From Candidatus Scalindua sp. SCAELEC01 (lineage in GTDB: Bacteria; Planctomycetota; Brocadiia; Brocadiales; Scalinduaceae), in the NCBI GenBank assembly GCA_004282745.1, contig SHMT01000012.1, positions 29,168-93,167 of the forward strand: a stretch of 64,000 nucleotides of DNA, in the 5' to 3' direction. The number at the start of each line of letters is the position of its first letter. The stretch's first letter is position 1. This document shows positions 17,313 to 26,809 of this stretch, one piece after another. The translations under genes and the position numbers were made by a program. Below the pieces are notes generated by a model that saw nothing but the letters and a program-made list of their open reading frames with translations, did not search any database and was not told the origin of the DNA.

Positions 17313-17328
17313 TTGGCACGCCAAGTGC
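17313..17328 (+). promoter_or_regulatory. sigma-54-type (-24/-12) promoter candidate for rpoN
   Basis: TTGGCACGCCAAGTGC has GG (17315-17316) and GC (17327-17328) ten bases apart and matches TGGCACG-N4-TTGC with one mismatch. It lies about 44 bp before the rpoN start codon, which suggests autoregulation by sigma-54. No activator site is evident. Confidence 0.42.
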
Positions 17329-17371
17329 GGGACTTCTTGCTTGTTGGTGCCATTTTTTGCTGCATACGAAT

Positions 17372-18862
17372 ATGCGTCACTCCTTTGGCTTAGAGCAACG
17401 TCAGGTTCAGAAACAAATTGCACTGCCCCGCATGATCCAGTCCATGCAGGTGCTGCAATTACCTTTTCAGGCATTAGAGGAGCACATCGAACAACAGCTT
17501 GCCGAGAATCCGGTTCTGGAAAAGGAGGAGGGTGAGGTGAATTCTGCCGAGCCGGCGAGCGAAAAGGAGAGCCCGGATGCACCCGCCGAGTCAGAGAAGG
17601 AACTGGTTGTTGACGAAAAAAACAATGAAGAGGATTTTGAACGATTGTTGGAATTGGACCGACAGATTCCGGACTACTTTGACGATGGTCCACGGGTTTC
17701 CTCCAACCAGATGCAGGATTTGGATGATCGCCAGCACGATTTTATCGCAAATATTGCCGAACATGGCGAAACTCTCCTGCACCATCTTGAGAACCAACTG
17801 TCGGAGTTGGACCTCGACGCTGATGTGCGATCCATGGCGGACCGCATAATTAGCAGCCTTGACGCTAACGGGTATCTCTACGCCGCCTTGTCTGACTTGT
17901 TACCACCGACAGCAACAAGTGAAGAGTTGCAACTCATCGAAAAAGCCCTAAAAGTCATCCAAAGTCTAGAGCCGGCCGGAGTTGGCGCGCGCAACTTACG
18001 AGAATGTCTGTTATTGCAGTTGGTCGACGGGATGCCGTACTACGAAGAACTTAAGACGCTAATTTCCGAACATCTGGATAATCTCAAGGAAAACCGATTA
18101 CCGGTCATTGCGCGCAAAACCGGGTATTCCATTGAGCTTATTCAAAAGACCTGGAGGGAACTCCGCAAACTGAATCCCAAGCCGGGTTCAGATTTTGTTG
18201 ATGATCATGTTCGAACCGCCATTCCTGACGTGTTTGTTGACCAGGACGTAGACGGCCGTTATACCGTTTGGCTTGAGGAGGGACGGATTCCTCAGTTGCG
18301 GATAAGCAACTACTATCGCCAAAGACTCATGAGCGGTGACGCAACGCCTGGGGAAAAAGAATACATCAAGCGAAAAATCACGGCGGCACAATGGCTAATC
18401 GAGTCTATCGAGCAAAGACGTAGTACGCTGAAACGTGTTGCACAAGCAATCGTCGATCACCAGACCCGATGTCTTGATGAAGGCCCGGAGGCAATCGAAC
18501 CGCTGAAGATGCAACAAATTGCTGACAAAGTGGGCGTCCATGTGACAACTGTTAGTCGTGCCGTTGATGACAAATGGATTCAGACCCCTCGTGGCGTCCT
18601 GCCGCTTCGCGGTTTCTTCGTTGGTGGCACAACTAGTGCGGATGGAGAAGAAATTGCCTGGGATGCTATCCGCGTGAAACTGCAGGAGATTGTCGACAGC
18701 GAAGACAAACAGAAGCCGCTGAGCGATGACCAGCTTGTTGAGAGCCTGATCAAGAATGGGTTCAAGGTCGCGCGACGTACCGTGACCAAATACCGGCAAA
18801 AAATGGGCATCCCCAGCTCGCGCCAACGCAGGGATTGGTCGAAGGAAGGCGATGGCGAATAG
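17372..18862 (+). CDS. rpoN: RNA polymerase sigma-54 factor
   Basis: 496 aa from ATG 17372 (MRHSFGLEQRQVQKQ); a TTG five codons earlier is less likely. Region I is Gln-rich with IALPRMIQSMQVLQLP and LEEHIEQQLAENP; a long acidic region II follows; then the core-binding domain, a helix-turn-helix (MQQIADKVGVHVTTVSRAV) and the RpoN box ARRTVTKYRQKMGIPSS near the C-terminus. It directs core polymerase to -24/-12 promoters and needs enhancer-binding ATPases. The gene is visibly richer in GC than its neighbours (GCC, GGC, CGC codons), which may reflect different ancestry. It ends 13 bp from a convergent glutamate-synthase fragment. Confidence 0.95.
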   Translation: MRHSFGLEQRQVQKQIALPRMIQSMQVLQLPFQALEEHIEQQLAENPVLEKEEGEVNSAEPASEKESPDAPAESEKELVVDEKNNEEDFERLLELDRQIPDYFDDGPRVSSNQMQDLDDRQHDFIANIAEHGETLLHHLENQLSELDLDADVRSMADRIISSLDANGYLYAALSDLLPPTATSEELQLIEKALKVIQSLEPAGVGARNLRECLLLQLVDGMPYYEELKTLISEHLDNLKENRLPVIARKTGYSIELIQKTWRELRKLNPKPGSDFVDDHVRTAIPDVFVDQDVDGRYTVWLEEGRIPQLRISNYYRQRLMSGDATPGEKEYIKRKITAAQWLIESIEQRRSTLKRVAQAIVDHQTRCLDEGPEAIEPLKMQQIADKVGVHVTTVSRAVDDKWIQTPRGVLPLRGFFVGGTTSADGEEIAWDAIRVKLQEIVDSEDKQKPLSDDQLVESLIKNGFKVARRTVTKYRQKMGIPSSRQRRDWSKEGDGE

Positions 18863-18874
18863 TCGGTTACGGCC

Positions 18875-19282
18875 TTACAACACTGTGTGAATTATAGAAT
18901 TTTGTAAGGATGATACAGACCCTGAACTTTTGCTCTCCAACTCTTCCATAAAAGGTTTAAAAGAGTCCGGGACAGTATTCGGGTCCAGTAAACAGCCGGT
19001 TTCTACGGGCAGGAAGATCTGATCGTATCGTACTATGCGGTTTAAGTCCACCCTCCGGTTGACATGGCGCCGTTCTATTTTTCCCACAGAATCCAGCCCC
19101 GCAGCAGCCATCAATTCCACAAGAGTCATCACCGTACCATTATGGTAATTTGCCACCCGGCCAGTTTTGTTCGTAACGGATAACCCTTTGACCAACTCAG
19201 GTTTTTGTGTCGCGATACCAGTGGGACAGGTGTTTTTATTGCATTCCAAAGCCTGTATACACCGAGATATCAATGGATTCAA
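18875..19282 (-). pseudogene. C-terminal fragment of FMN-binding glutamate synthase-family protein
   Basis: The frame reads RCIQALECNKNTCPTGIATQ near its start, the Cys-rich 3Fe-4S region of glutamate synthase-like FMN proteins, followed by a typical tail (RVANYHNGTVMTLVELMAAAGL...). About two thirds of the expected protein, including the FMN barrel, is missing upstream, where the sequence is unrelated. The ATG at 19282 lies in the break and is not a natural start. Confidence 0.75.
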
Positions 19283-19568
19283 AGATTTCAGAATTACAAA
19301 AGAGATAAAAGAACCAACACTATCAGAACAGATAGATCGGTTAGGAATGTTGTCTATGAAAGTGAAACAGTAGCACGTGAGGAGTGACCAGTTTAATGGC
19401 TACCAGCAAAGTCGACCAAATCAATAAAAAATTTGACTCAATTACCAAAGAGAGGTACCATATCTTACCACAATCCTAACAAATCTTTACTATCACGATA
19501 AGATTATGGTAGCATTATTTCACTCATCGTGTAATTTGGTCTTTTACGTAGTTGTCTGTTCATGAGTT
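19283..19568. other. intergenic region without recognised gene
   Basis: Follows the break of the glutamate synthase fragment; contains frames with protein-like composition but no start, stop or family signature I can support. Confidence 0.3.
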
Positions 19569-19690
19569 GCCCGCCCGGCCTACCAGCCATTCACCAGCCC
19601 CCGTCCGAATGGCTGACAGGCCGGGCGGGCGACGCTCTTTTTGGCGGGGACAGGCGAGAACAGCAGGTTATTCTTTCCTGAGCCCTTGGG
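19569..19690. repeat. GC-rich family D repeat (D1)
   Basis: A strong hairpin, CCCGCCCGGCCT...AGCCATTC paired with GAATGGCT...AGGCCGGGCGGG (19570-19630), followed by GACGCTCTTTTTGGCGGGGA and AGGTTATTCTTTCCTG. Its parts recur at 44253-44318, 52229-52262 and 53157-53190. GC content is far above the surroundings. Confidence 0.75.
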
Positions 19691-19906
19691 CACGTTGCCG
19701 GGAAGTCCTGAAGATACATAGCCAACAAAATTACAAAGCCAGACAATCAAGTTTTAACTACCTAAGGTTAATATAGTTTTCACAACTTTTACGGACTTTA
19801 CACATGAGGGGCTTTCAATTTTTCTCAGACTCAAAGAACTTACTAAAAAAGAAGAGTTTATTGTGTAATTGTAGAGGGGTGACTTTCACCTCCACTACCT
19901 TTTAAA

Positions 19907-20614
19907 ATGCATATGCTTCGTAAGATCTTTCGTCCAATCATGGCGTGGGTCCGTTCTCTTCTCTCAAGGCCAGATGAGAGGGGTAATCTTACCTCAGATC
20001 TCTTTCGTTTAAAAATAAGAGAGCGGGTGCGGCAACTGATAACCAAAAACCGCGCCCTCTTGCTCGATATTGGTTGCGGTGAGGGTCTCCTTTATGAAAA
20101 AATTGCCACAAGCAAACGCGAACTTTGCATGTTTGGGATCGACGCGGACCACGAGAGCTTACACATTGCCAAGAGCAGATTTCACCAGAAGAGTACAAAT
20201 AACCGCAGCTTTCTGCAGGCCATTGCCCAAAAGCTCCCCTTCCGGGATAGTTCATTTGATTTTGTCGTATGCATTAATACGTTCTACAACTTTTCTCGAA
20301 AGGAAGATGTCCTTTTAGCACTCAACGAAATGGCGAGGGTTTGTAAACGAAACGGCTTTATCATTTTTGATGTCCGCAATAAGCTTAATCCTTTGGTCTA
20401 CCTGGGGTTTAAGTGGGTGTGGGTGTATGACACACACGTAACTTTACGTGCATATTCATTGAAGGAGTTAACGACGGCTTTGGTATCAAGGGGAATGGTT
20501 GTGAAGGAAATTGTACCTATCGGATTCCCCCTTACCCTGTTTGCCCCTATCATCCTCGTAAAAATAGGTTTTTCTCATTGCATGAAAAGAGAGGAGGTCG
20601 AGAGTATTGATTAA
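19907..20614 (+). CDS. class I SAM-dependent methyltransferase
   Basis: 235 aa. Motif I is LLDIGCGEG (residues 52-60), the acidic loop is FGIDAD, and motif IV region is FDFVVCINTFYNF, as in Methyltransf_11 enzymes. The N-terminus is basic and may associate with the membrane. It should transfer a methyl group to a small molecule or lipid-linked sugar; the substrate is not readable. It is the first gene of a same-strand cluster and overlaps the next gene by 8 bp, so the two are translationally coupled. Confidence 0.82.
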   Translation: MHMLRKIFRPIMAWVRSLLSRPDERGNLTSDLFRLKIRERVRQLITKNRALLLDIGCGEGLLYEKIATSKRELCMFGIDADHESLHIAKSRFHQKSTNNRSFLQAIAQKLPFRDSSFDFVVCINTFYNFSRKEDVLLALNEMARVCKRNGFIIFDVRNKLNPLVYLGFKWVWVYDTHVTLRAYSLKELTTALVSRGMVVKEIVPIGFPLTLFAPIILVKIGFSHCMKREEVESID

Positions 20615-21800
20615 GAAGATTCCTACTACAGCGGTGCCACTTTCCATCTTTGAAATTGCGAAGGGGTTTCGCTCCTTCCTGAGTCAGAAGCGATACATTG
20701 GGGAATTTGAGAAAAATTTTGCACGCTATATGGGTTCAGAACACGCCTTTGCATTCAACAGTTGCACCACTTCCATTTATATTTTTTTGAAAGCACTCAA
20801 ACGGCTTTCAAACAAACTTGAGGTGGTAATTCCCGCTTATACCGTTCCAACCCTAGTCCTACCTATATTGAAAGCCGGACTGAAACCTAGACTCTGCGAA
20901 AGTTCTCTGGATACCTTCAATATGGATTTTGACTATTTGGCTGATGTTGTGAATGATAATACTCTCTGTGTTCTCCCAATCTACCATTTCGGTTTTCCTT
21001 ATAACATTGATATTCCCTTACGGCTCGCTTCTGAAAAGAATTTTTTCACTCTCGAAGATGCTGCACAGGCACCCGGCGCAACCTTGAACGGGCAAAAGGT
21101 TGGAACACTGGGCGATGCCGGATGTTTTAGTCTGTGTAGAGGAAAAAATTTCTCTACCGTGAGTGGTGGGATGCTCATCACAGATTCCGATGAACTGGCA
21201 ACCATAATCAGGGAAGAAAGGGATAGGTTACCCAGACAAAACCTCACCTTTAAACTTACGATTCCACTGATCCTCACCGTGTACTCTTTGGTGACAAGGC
21301 CCTTCAACTATGGACTGTTTTACCGGCTCATTGCCCCCTTTAAACACAACACAATTCATGAAAGTTTCGATGCGATACAGTATTCAGATTTTCAGGCCAG
21401 TATAGGGATTGACCTTCTAAAGAAACTGGACAAATTCAATGAGATACGACGAACAAAAGGGATGGCCCTCTACGAGGCATTAAAGGGTAATGAGCAGATA
21501 CTATTACCGAAGATCACCGAAAACAGTACACCCGTCTTTAATCATCTCCCTCTTGTTTTTAAAGAGGTGAAGAGTATGGAATGGGTTCAGCAAGAGCTGT
21601 GGAAGAGAGGAATTGATACGGGAAGAATGTATCGCAAACCGGTCCATCATCTCTATGATCTTGGGTATGATAGAGAGAAAGAGCTGTTCCCGAACGCCCT
21701 CTCTATTGCAGAAAAATTGATTACCGTTCCGACTCACCCGTACCTTGATGATGAGTCGATTGAGAAGATTATCGATGTATTTAAACGGCTCGATACGTAG
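20607..21800 (+). CDS. DegT/DnrJ/EryC1/StrS-family PLP-dependent aminotransferase
   Basis: 397 aa from TTG 20607, overlapping the methyltransferase stop. Family features: AFNSCTTSIYIFLKAL (substrate and phosphate-binding region), VIPAYTVP, EDAAQAPGA (E150-Q154) and the PLP lysine K180 in SLCRGKNFSTVSGG. Members transaminate keto-sugars for glycan assembly. The middle region after the lysine carries a hydrophobic stretch (LTIPLILTVYSLV), found in membrane-linked relatives of cell-surface clusters. Next gene is 225 bp away, with a hairpin repeat in between. Confidence 0.85.
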   Translation: MIKKIPTTAVPLSIFEIAKGFRSFLSQKRYIGEFEKNFARYMGSEHAFAFNSCTTSIYIFLKALKRLSNKLEVVIPAYTVPTLVLPILKAGLKPRLCESSLDTFNMDFDYLADVVNDNTLCVLPIYHFGFPYNIDIPLRLASEKNFFTLEDAAQAPGATLNGQKVGTLGDAGCFSLCRGKNFSTVSGGMLITDSDELATIIREERDRLPRQNLTFKLTIPLILTVYSLVTRPFNYGLFYRLIAPFKHNTIHESFDAIQYSDFQASIGIDLLKKLDKFNEIRRTKGMALYEALKGNEQILLPKITENSTPVFNHLPLVFKEVKSMEWVQQELWKRGIDTGRMYRKPVHHLYDLGYDREKELFPNALSIAEKLITVPTHPYLDDESIEKIIDVFKRLDT

Positions 21801-21859
21801 CTGAGTAATTTTGTTCAACAGCTAAAAAACATTTTCACGATATTGTAAAGGAAATCGGT

Positions 21860-21952
21860 GATCACGCAAAGCCGCCAAGAACGCGAAGAAAGACAAAAAA
21901 GGCAGTTGAATTATTCTCCTTTCTCTTTGCGCTCTTTGCGGCTTTGCGTGAG
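21860..21952. repeat. inverted repeat of CAAAG-type (empty, about 90 bp)
   Basis: CACGCAAAGCCGCCAAGAACGC (from about 21861) faces CTTTGCGCTCTTTGCGGCTTTGCGTG (to about 21951), separated by about 35 bp without a gene. The arm type is the same as the arms flanking the GxxExxY remnant at 33225-33701, but here nothing lies between them. Confidence 0.75.
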
Positions 21953-22025
21953 TAAAAAAGAAAATCGGCGCGTGGAACGCACCCTCCATTAAGGCAACTG
22001 TGGTCAGAAACTTTTTGATAGAGAA

Positions 22026-23189
22026 ATGATTCCATTACGAAACCTCAAAAGGAGTCTCGTTAAATCGATAAAACAGCCCGCTTATGCGTGTAAGGCGCTG
22101 CAACAACGCCTGTTTTCCTACCTGACCTACCGCCTCTTTAACGGATATAGTTCATCACCGGAAACCGTCTCACTGTTGTTAACAAATCGGTGTAACCTTC
22201 GATGCAAAATGTGTGGACAGTGGGGTGAAGGTGGTACATCAAAAAGGATGACACCTGAAAAATTGAAGAGTGAATTGACACTAAAGGAAATAGGAGAGAT
22301 CATTAATAGTGTAAGGCCTTTCAAGCCGACGATCACCCTTTTTGGAGGTGAACCACTCCTGTACAAAGAGTGGGATAAAGTGGTCTCCTCTATCAAGCGT
22401 GCGGGTATGCGTTGTAACATGATTACCAATGGAACCCTTTTAGAAAAGAACGCGGTCTCCATTGTCAACTGCGGTATTGATGAGATCATTTTTTCTCTAG
22501 ATGGTCCTCGTGATATACACGATGAGATTCGGAATGCAGTGGGCACGTTCGATAGGGCATATAAGGGGCTCAAGCTGGTTCGTGACTTAAAGGAAGAGAC
22601 CGCTTCACGGAAACCTGTGATAAATATTTCAAGCACGATATTCGAAGCTAATTATAAACACCTTGACGAGATAATTACTGTTGCAGAAGAATTACAGGCG
22701 AGTACAATAACATTTCATCATCTGATTTTCCTGGATAGGGAGATGTATAACCAACATAATGATCTCTTTAGCAACCATTTTGGACTCCGATGCGAAGATT
22801 GGGGAGGTTTTGTAAGAGAGTCTCTGCCAGATATTGATGTGGATTACCTTATCCAAAAGATAACGGAACTGAACAGCAAGAGGAGAAATATCGATGTCTC
22901 TTTTTATCCCAATTTTACCCATGAAGAGATCAAAAAATACTATACAGAATTTGTGTTTAACTCATCAAGTTACCGAAAAAGATGTCTTAGTCCCTGGATG
23001 GTCTCCTACATTTTTCCCGATGGTTCGGTGAGGCCCTGCCAATCACAAAATTTTTCTGCGGGGAATGTCAAGGAGGACTCTTTTCGCACCATATGGAATA
23101 ATAAGGCATATAAACGGTATAGAAAGATTACAAAAGAGACATTAACCTACCCCGCATGCTCCAGATGTACCGAATTGTATAGATTTTAA
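22026..23189 (+). CDS. radical SAM/SPASM domain protein
   Basis: 387 aa. The radical SAM cluster motif CNLRCKMC (C56, C60, C63) is followed by the glycine-rich FGGEPLL and a partial TIM barrel. The C-terminus has SPASM-type cysteines (RCLSPW, VRPCQSQ, PACSRC with C378 and C381) for auxiliary 4Fe-4S clusters. Such enzymes modify peptides, sugars or lipids by radical chemistry. Its place between an aminotransferase and a PHP phosphoesterase suggests a role in glycan or lipid tailoring rather than peptide maturation; no precursor peptide is evident. Start ATG 22026 lacks a strong ribosome site. Confidence 0.87.
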   Translation: MIPLRNLKRSLVKSIKQPAYACKALQQRLFSYLTYRLFNGYSSSPETVSLLLTNRCNLRCKMCGQWGEGGTSKRMTPEKLKSELTLKEIGEIINSVRPFKPTITLFGGEPLLYKEWDKVVSSIKRAGMRCNMITNGTLLEKNAVSIVNCGIDEIIFSLDGPRDIHDEIRNAVGTFDRAYKGLKLVRDLKEETASRKPVINISSTIFEANYKHLDEIITVAEELQASTITFHHLIFLDREMYNQHNDLFSNHFGLRCEDWGGFVRESLPDIDVDYLIQKITELNSKRRNIDVSFYPNFTHEEIKKYYTEFVFNSSSYRKRCLSPWMVSYIFPDGSVRPCQSQNFSAGNVKEDSFRTIWNNKAYKRYRKITKETLTYPACSRCTELYRF

Positions 23190-23203
23190 CCATTTGTGAT
23201 ACC

Positions 23204-24808
23204 ATGAATATACCCATATTGAGAAACGTTTATCGATATCCTGTATCTGTTCTCATTCACCCTATTCCCTTGTTGGCCTTTTTCTCTCTTTTGGTTCCCA
23301 AACCATTCAGGCGGATGACGACTCTTCTCTTGGGAGCATATTTGCTTGTTTGGAGTGGAAGTCCGTTTCTGGATATTTGTTATGGAGGGGAATACGCCCT
23401 TGTTCCCGGTTCCGTACATCTGCATTCAACCATAAGTAATGGGGAGAAAACAGCGGAAGAGATCGTTGCGCTCGCAAGAGAGAGTGGTATAGAGGCGGTT
23501 ATTTTCACCGACCACGATACCATGCGATGGACATATGGCCTTTCGCCTTTACGGAGAGTTATACAAAAGGTCATAAACCAAAACTCGATCCTGAAATATG
23601 GTGCGGAAAATTATATTGACACCATCGAAGCATTAGATACAAAATATCCCGAGACCGTTGTTATTCACGGTACCGAGGCCATCCCATTCTACTATTGGCA
23701 GGGGAGCGTATTTAAAAAAACGCTTACGCTGTTAAGCGGTAATAAACATATACTGGCCGTTGGTTTGAAAACCGCCTCTGACTACCAAAACCTTCCATCG
23801 GTGGGAAATGGATTTCCAGCCAGTTTTAATGGGGAAAGCTTCGTAAGCCTTTGGCCGCTCAGCCTATTCGCCCTTGGGTGGTGGTTTGTTTCTCTTCAGA
23901 GAAAGAGATCGACGAGACAAGAGGTTAGTGTAAATACCGTAAGCCTTAACAGAATTTTGGGCATAATCTGTTTCTTTATTGGGGCCGTTTTTATGGTGAA
24001 TAACTTTCCCTTCAGGACCCCACTCTACGACCAATACCATGGCGATCAGGGAACAGGACCCTATCAACACCTTATTGATTATGTGAACGAAAGAGATGGT
24101 CTCACCTTCTGGGCTCACCCTGAGGTGAAACGAACAGCAGAGATTCAGGGAGTCAGGGTGGACTCATCTCCCTATGAAAACGACCTCCTCAACACACACA
24201 ATTATACGGGTATAGCCGTCTTCAGTGAAGGCATGAGGCATATTGGTCCACCGGGTGGTATCTGGGACAAAATCTTACTTCAATACTGTCTGGGGAAGAG
24301 AGAGAGGCCGGTATGGGTACTTGGCGAGGTCGATTACAAGGTGGGCGATTTCCCGATAGACGAAACACAGACGGTCTTTTTCGTACAGGAGAAGAGCAGA
24401 GAGGCGATTCTCCACGCGATGAAGAGCGGCAAGATGTATGCGGCAATGGGAGCGGCAAATGCCCTTACCTTAACTAATTTTGTTGTCGAAGAGGTGCAGA
24501 GCGGGAACTCTGCCTTTATGGGAGAAGAGATACAACTCACAACAAAACCGCGTATCAGGATCTCGGTAACGGTAAATCATGATCATACACTTTCCGAATA
24601 TAGAGAGAGGGGATTTACTATTGACCTCATAAGAAACGGAACGGTTATTAAGACATTTGAGGCAACTGATTCGGTCGACATTGTTTATGATGATGATTAC
24701 ATACATTTGAATGAAAAGGTCTATTACCGCCTTGCCATTGATACGAGTTATCTTTTCAGGGGTATCGTGAGTAATCCAATATTTGTCACATTCAAAGAAA
24801 AACTCTAG
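23204..24808 (+). CDS. membrane-associated PHP-domain phosphoesterase
   Basis: 534 aa. Two N-terminal hydrophobic segments (about 15-55) are followed by a PHP domain: GSVHLHSTISNGEKTAEEIV supplies the first His pair and VIFTDHDTMRW the second metal-binding group; a later HPEV contributes another ligand. A central hydrophobic pair (SLFALGWWFV and ILGIICFFIGAVFMV, about 215-265) anchors it further, and a beta-rich C-terminal domain follows. The reaction is probably metal-dependent phosphoester hydrolysis at the membrane surface. It begins 14 bp after the radical SAM gene and overlaps or abuts the glycosyltransferase gene, so the cluster is probably one operon. Confidence 0.82.
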   Translation: MNIPILRNVYRYPVSVLIHPIPLLAFFSLLVPKPFRRMTTLLLGAYLLVWSGSPFLDICYGGEYALVPGSVHLHSTISNGEKTAEEIVALARESGIEAVIFTDHDTMRWTYGLSPLRRVIQKVINQNSILKYGAENYIDTIEALDTKYPETVVIHGTEAIPFYYWQGSVFKKTLTLLSGNKHILAVGLKTASDYQNLPSVGNGFPASFNGESFVSLWPLSLFALGWWFVSLQRKRSTRQEVSVNTVSLNRILGIICFFIGAVFMVNNFPFRTPLYDQYHGDQGTGPYQHLIDYVNERDGLTFWAHPEVKRTAEIQGVRVDSSPYENDLLNTHNYTGIAVFSEGMRHIGPPGGIWDKILLQYCLGKRERPVWVLGEVDYKVGDFPIDETQTVFFVQEKSREAILHAMKSGKMYAAMGAANALTLTNFVVEEVQSGNSAFMGEEIQLTTKPRIRISVTVNHDHTLSEYRERGFTIDLIRNGTVIKTFEATDSVDIVYDDDYIHLNEKVYYRLAIDTSYLFRGIVSNPIFVTFKEKL

Positions 24809-24839
24809 ACCACATTTGAAAATTTATTACATTGAGGAA

Positions 24840-26006
24840 GTGCTTACGAGAAAGATAAAGATTTTAAATATTATTACTCGCCTAGAACTCGGTGGTCCCC
24901 CAATCCTCATACTTGACATACTACAGCGCTTAAATAAGGGGCACTTTGAAAGCGCTATCGCAACGGGGCTTGCACATTCACGCAAACGAGACATGATCGA
25001 ATTTGCGAAGGAAAAGGGGTTCAAGGTCTATACCATTCCGACTCTGGTAAGGAATATTTGTCCCCATAAAGACTTCATATCACTTATCAAACTCTCCCTT
25101 CTCATTAAAAAAGAGGGATATGACATCATACACTGTCATACTTCAAAGGGAGGATTTATTGGCCGCCTTGCTGCACGATTGGCCGGTTCAAAGGTTATTA
25201 TCTATTCGCCCCATGGTGATATCTTTGAGGGATACTTTAGCCGGCTAACCACGAAGGCTTTTGTCCTGCTTGAAAAGTTTGCGGCCCAGTTTACCGACAA
25301 AATTATCACCCTAAGTATAAGGGGGAAAAAAAGATTTCTTGAGCAAGGAATTGGAGAAGAGCGGCGAATCAAGCACATCTACAATGGAATCGATTTTAAA
25401 AAGTTCACTCGTACAGAGGACAAAAGGGGTGAGTTCGGGCTCAGAAAGGATGATTTTGTGTGTGCCACCATCGGGAGATTAGTTCCCGTTAAAGGCCATT
25501 CATGCTTACTGAAGGCGATACGTCGAGTTGTACAGGTCATTCCCCAGGCAAAATTTCTCTTCGTTGGGGATGGTCCTCAGAGGCAGAGACTTGAACAGGA
25601 AATCATAGTACTTGAATTGGAGAATAATGTTTCCCTTCTTGGGGCACGCACTGACATTGCAGAAATATTGTTTTGCATTGATCTCTTTCTCTTACCATCG
25701 ATTAACGAAGGTTTTGGGATCGTACTTGTCGAAGCAATGGCAATGGGAAAGCCGATCGTGGCAACAAATGTTGGCGGAATACCTGAAATTGTCAAAGATG
25801 GTACAACGGGCATACTTGTCAGCCCGAAGGATGATGAGGCATTGTCATCATCCATTATAAAACTCCATAAAAATCCTGGACTCGCGTTAAAAATGGGACA
25901 GGCCGGATACAGAAGGGCGAAAAGACTCTTCGACATTGAATCAACGGTACTGAAATATGAAGAGCTATATCTGGAACTTGCGCGGAAAAAAGGAGTAATT
26001 AAATAA
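24840..26006 (+). CDS. GT4-family glycosyltransferase
   Basis: About 388 aa. GT-B fold: N-terminal KIKILNIITRLELGGPP, nucleotide-sugar site with NEGFGIVLVEAMAMGKPIVA (E-x7-E type) and NVGGIPEIV. The start is uncertain: GTG 24840 places the protein start just before the first strand; TTG at 24816 or 24783 is also in frame, the last overlapping the PHP gene by 26 bp. The enzyme should retain the anomeric configuration and transfer a sugar to a lipid or glycan acceptor in the cytoplasm. Confidence 0.88.
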   Translation: MLTRKIKILNIITRLELGGPPILILDILQRLNKGHFESAIATGLAHSRKRDMIEFAKEKGFKVYTIPTLVRNICPHKDFISLIKLSLLIKKEGYDIIHCHTSKGGFIGRLAARLAGSKVIIYSPHGDIFEGYFSRLTTKAFVLLEKFAAQFTDKIITLSIRGKKRFLEQGIGEERRIKHIYNGIDFKKFTRTEDKRGEFGLRKDDFVCATIGRLVPVKGHSCLLKAIRRVVQVIPQAKFLFVGDGPQRQRLEQEIIVLELENNVSLLGARTDIAEILFCIDLFLLPSINEGFGIVLVEAMAMGKPIVATNVGGIPEIVKDGTTGILVSPKDDEALSSSIIKLHKNPGLALKMGQAGYRRAKRLFDIESTVLKYEELYLELARKKGVIK

Positions 26007-26055
26007 AATAATCTTGCCAATTTAACAGAAGTCCTGAGTTATAGAGGAAACGAGA

Positions 26056-26772
26056 ATGCTCATAACAATTCATCAACCACAGTATCTTCCGTGGCTTGGG
26101 TATATTGATAAAATAGACAAGGCAGACGTCTTTGTAATTCTTGATAATGTTCAGTTTAAGAAAAATGAGTGGCAAAACCGTAACATGGTAAAGACCTCAC
26201 TTGGTTGGCAGTGGGTCACCGTTCCCGTTCTCAATAAGTATTTGGAGAAGATCGTTGAAGTGAGGATCAGGAACGATACCAACTGGAGAAGAAAACACCT
26301 ACAGGCCCTTATTACCAATTACTCGAACTCACCCTATTTTCATAAGCATATAGATTTCTTTGAGGAAATATACAGCAAAAGGTGGGAGACCCTTGTCACC
26401 TTAAACCTCACCATTATCAAATATTTAATCCAGGCCTTTGGCATTAAAACAAAGTTAATCATCGCATCAGACCTACTCTTACGAGATGAACCGACAGAGA
26501 GGCTGATTGATATTTGTAAGACACAAAACAGTAAGAGGTATCTGTCCGGAAAGGATGGCGCCAAATATATGGATTTGCAAAAATTTAAAGCCGAGGGCAT
26601 TGAAATTGTTTATCAATATTTTAAACATCCGGTGTATAATCAACTTTACGGAGAGTTTATCCCCAATATGTCTGCCGTCGATCTGTTGTTTAACTGTGGA
26701 GATAATGCTCTGGAAATATTGAGAGGAAAAGGAAAAATATCTTCTTGTAAAAAATTGTACCCGAAGGAATAG
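26056..26772 (+). CDS. WbqC family protein
   Basis: 238 aa, ribosome site GAGGAAACGAGA. WbqC signature at the N-terminus: ITIHQPQYLPWLGYIDKI followed by DNVQFKKNEWQNRN; the central YLSGKDGAKYMD and PVYNQLYG are also typical. WbqC proteins occur in O-antigen and other surface-polysaccharide clusters, where they are thought to act on sugar nucleotides or as acyl or amino acid-transfer enzymes; the reaction is not settled. It is the last gene of the cluster and is followed by a half-length family A repeat. Confidence 0.85.
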   Translation: MLITIHQPQYLPWLGYIDKIDKADVFVILDNVQFKKNEWQNRNMVKTSLGWQWVTVPVLNKYLEKIVEVRIRNDTNWRRKHLQALITNYSNSPYFHKHIDFFEEIYSKRWETLVTLNLTIIKYLIQAFGIKTKLIIASDLLLRDEPTERLIDICKTQNSKRYLSGKDGAKYMDLQKFKAEGIEIVYQYFKHPVYNQLYGEFIPNMSAVDLLFNCGDNALEILRGKGKISSCKKLYPKE

Positions 26773-26809
26773 AGTAATACACATTTCCCTATCTCCACCG
26801 GTAAGCAAG

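Noticed and set aside
19167-19387. Plus-strand frames across the glutamate synthase fragment
   Set aside because: Antisense to a recognisable coding remnant; no start context.
21860-21952. CRISPR array or tRNA-like hairpin
   Set aside because: Only one inverted pair, no regular spacers and no tRNA features; treated as a GxxExxY-type repeat.
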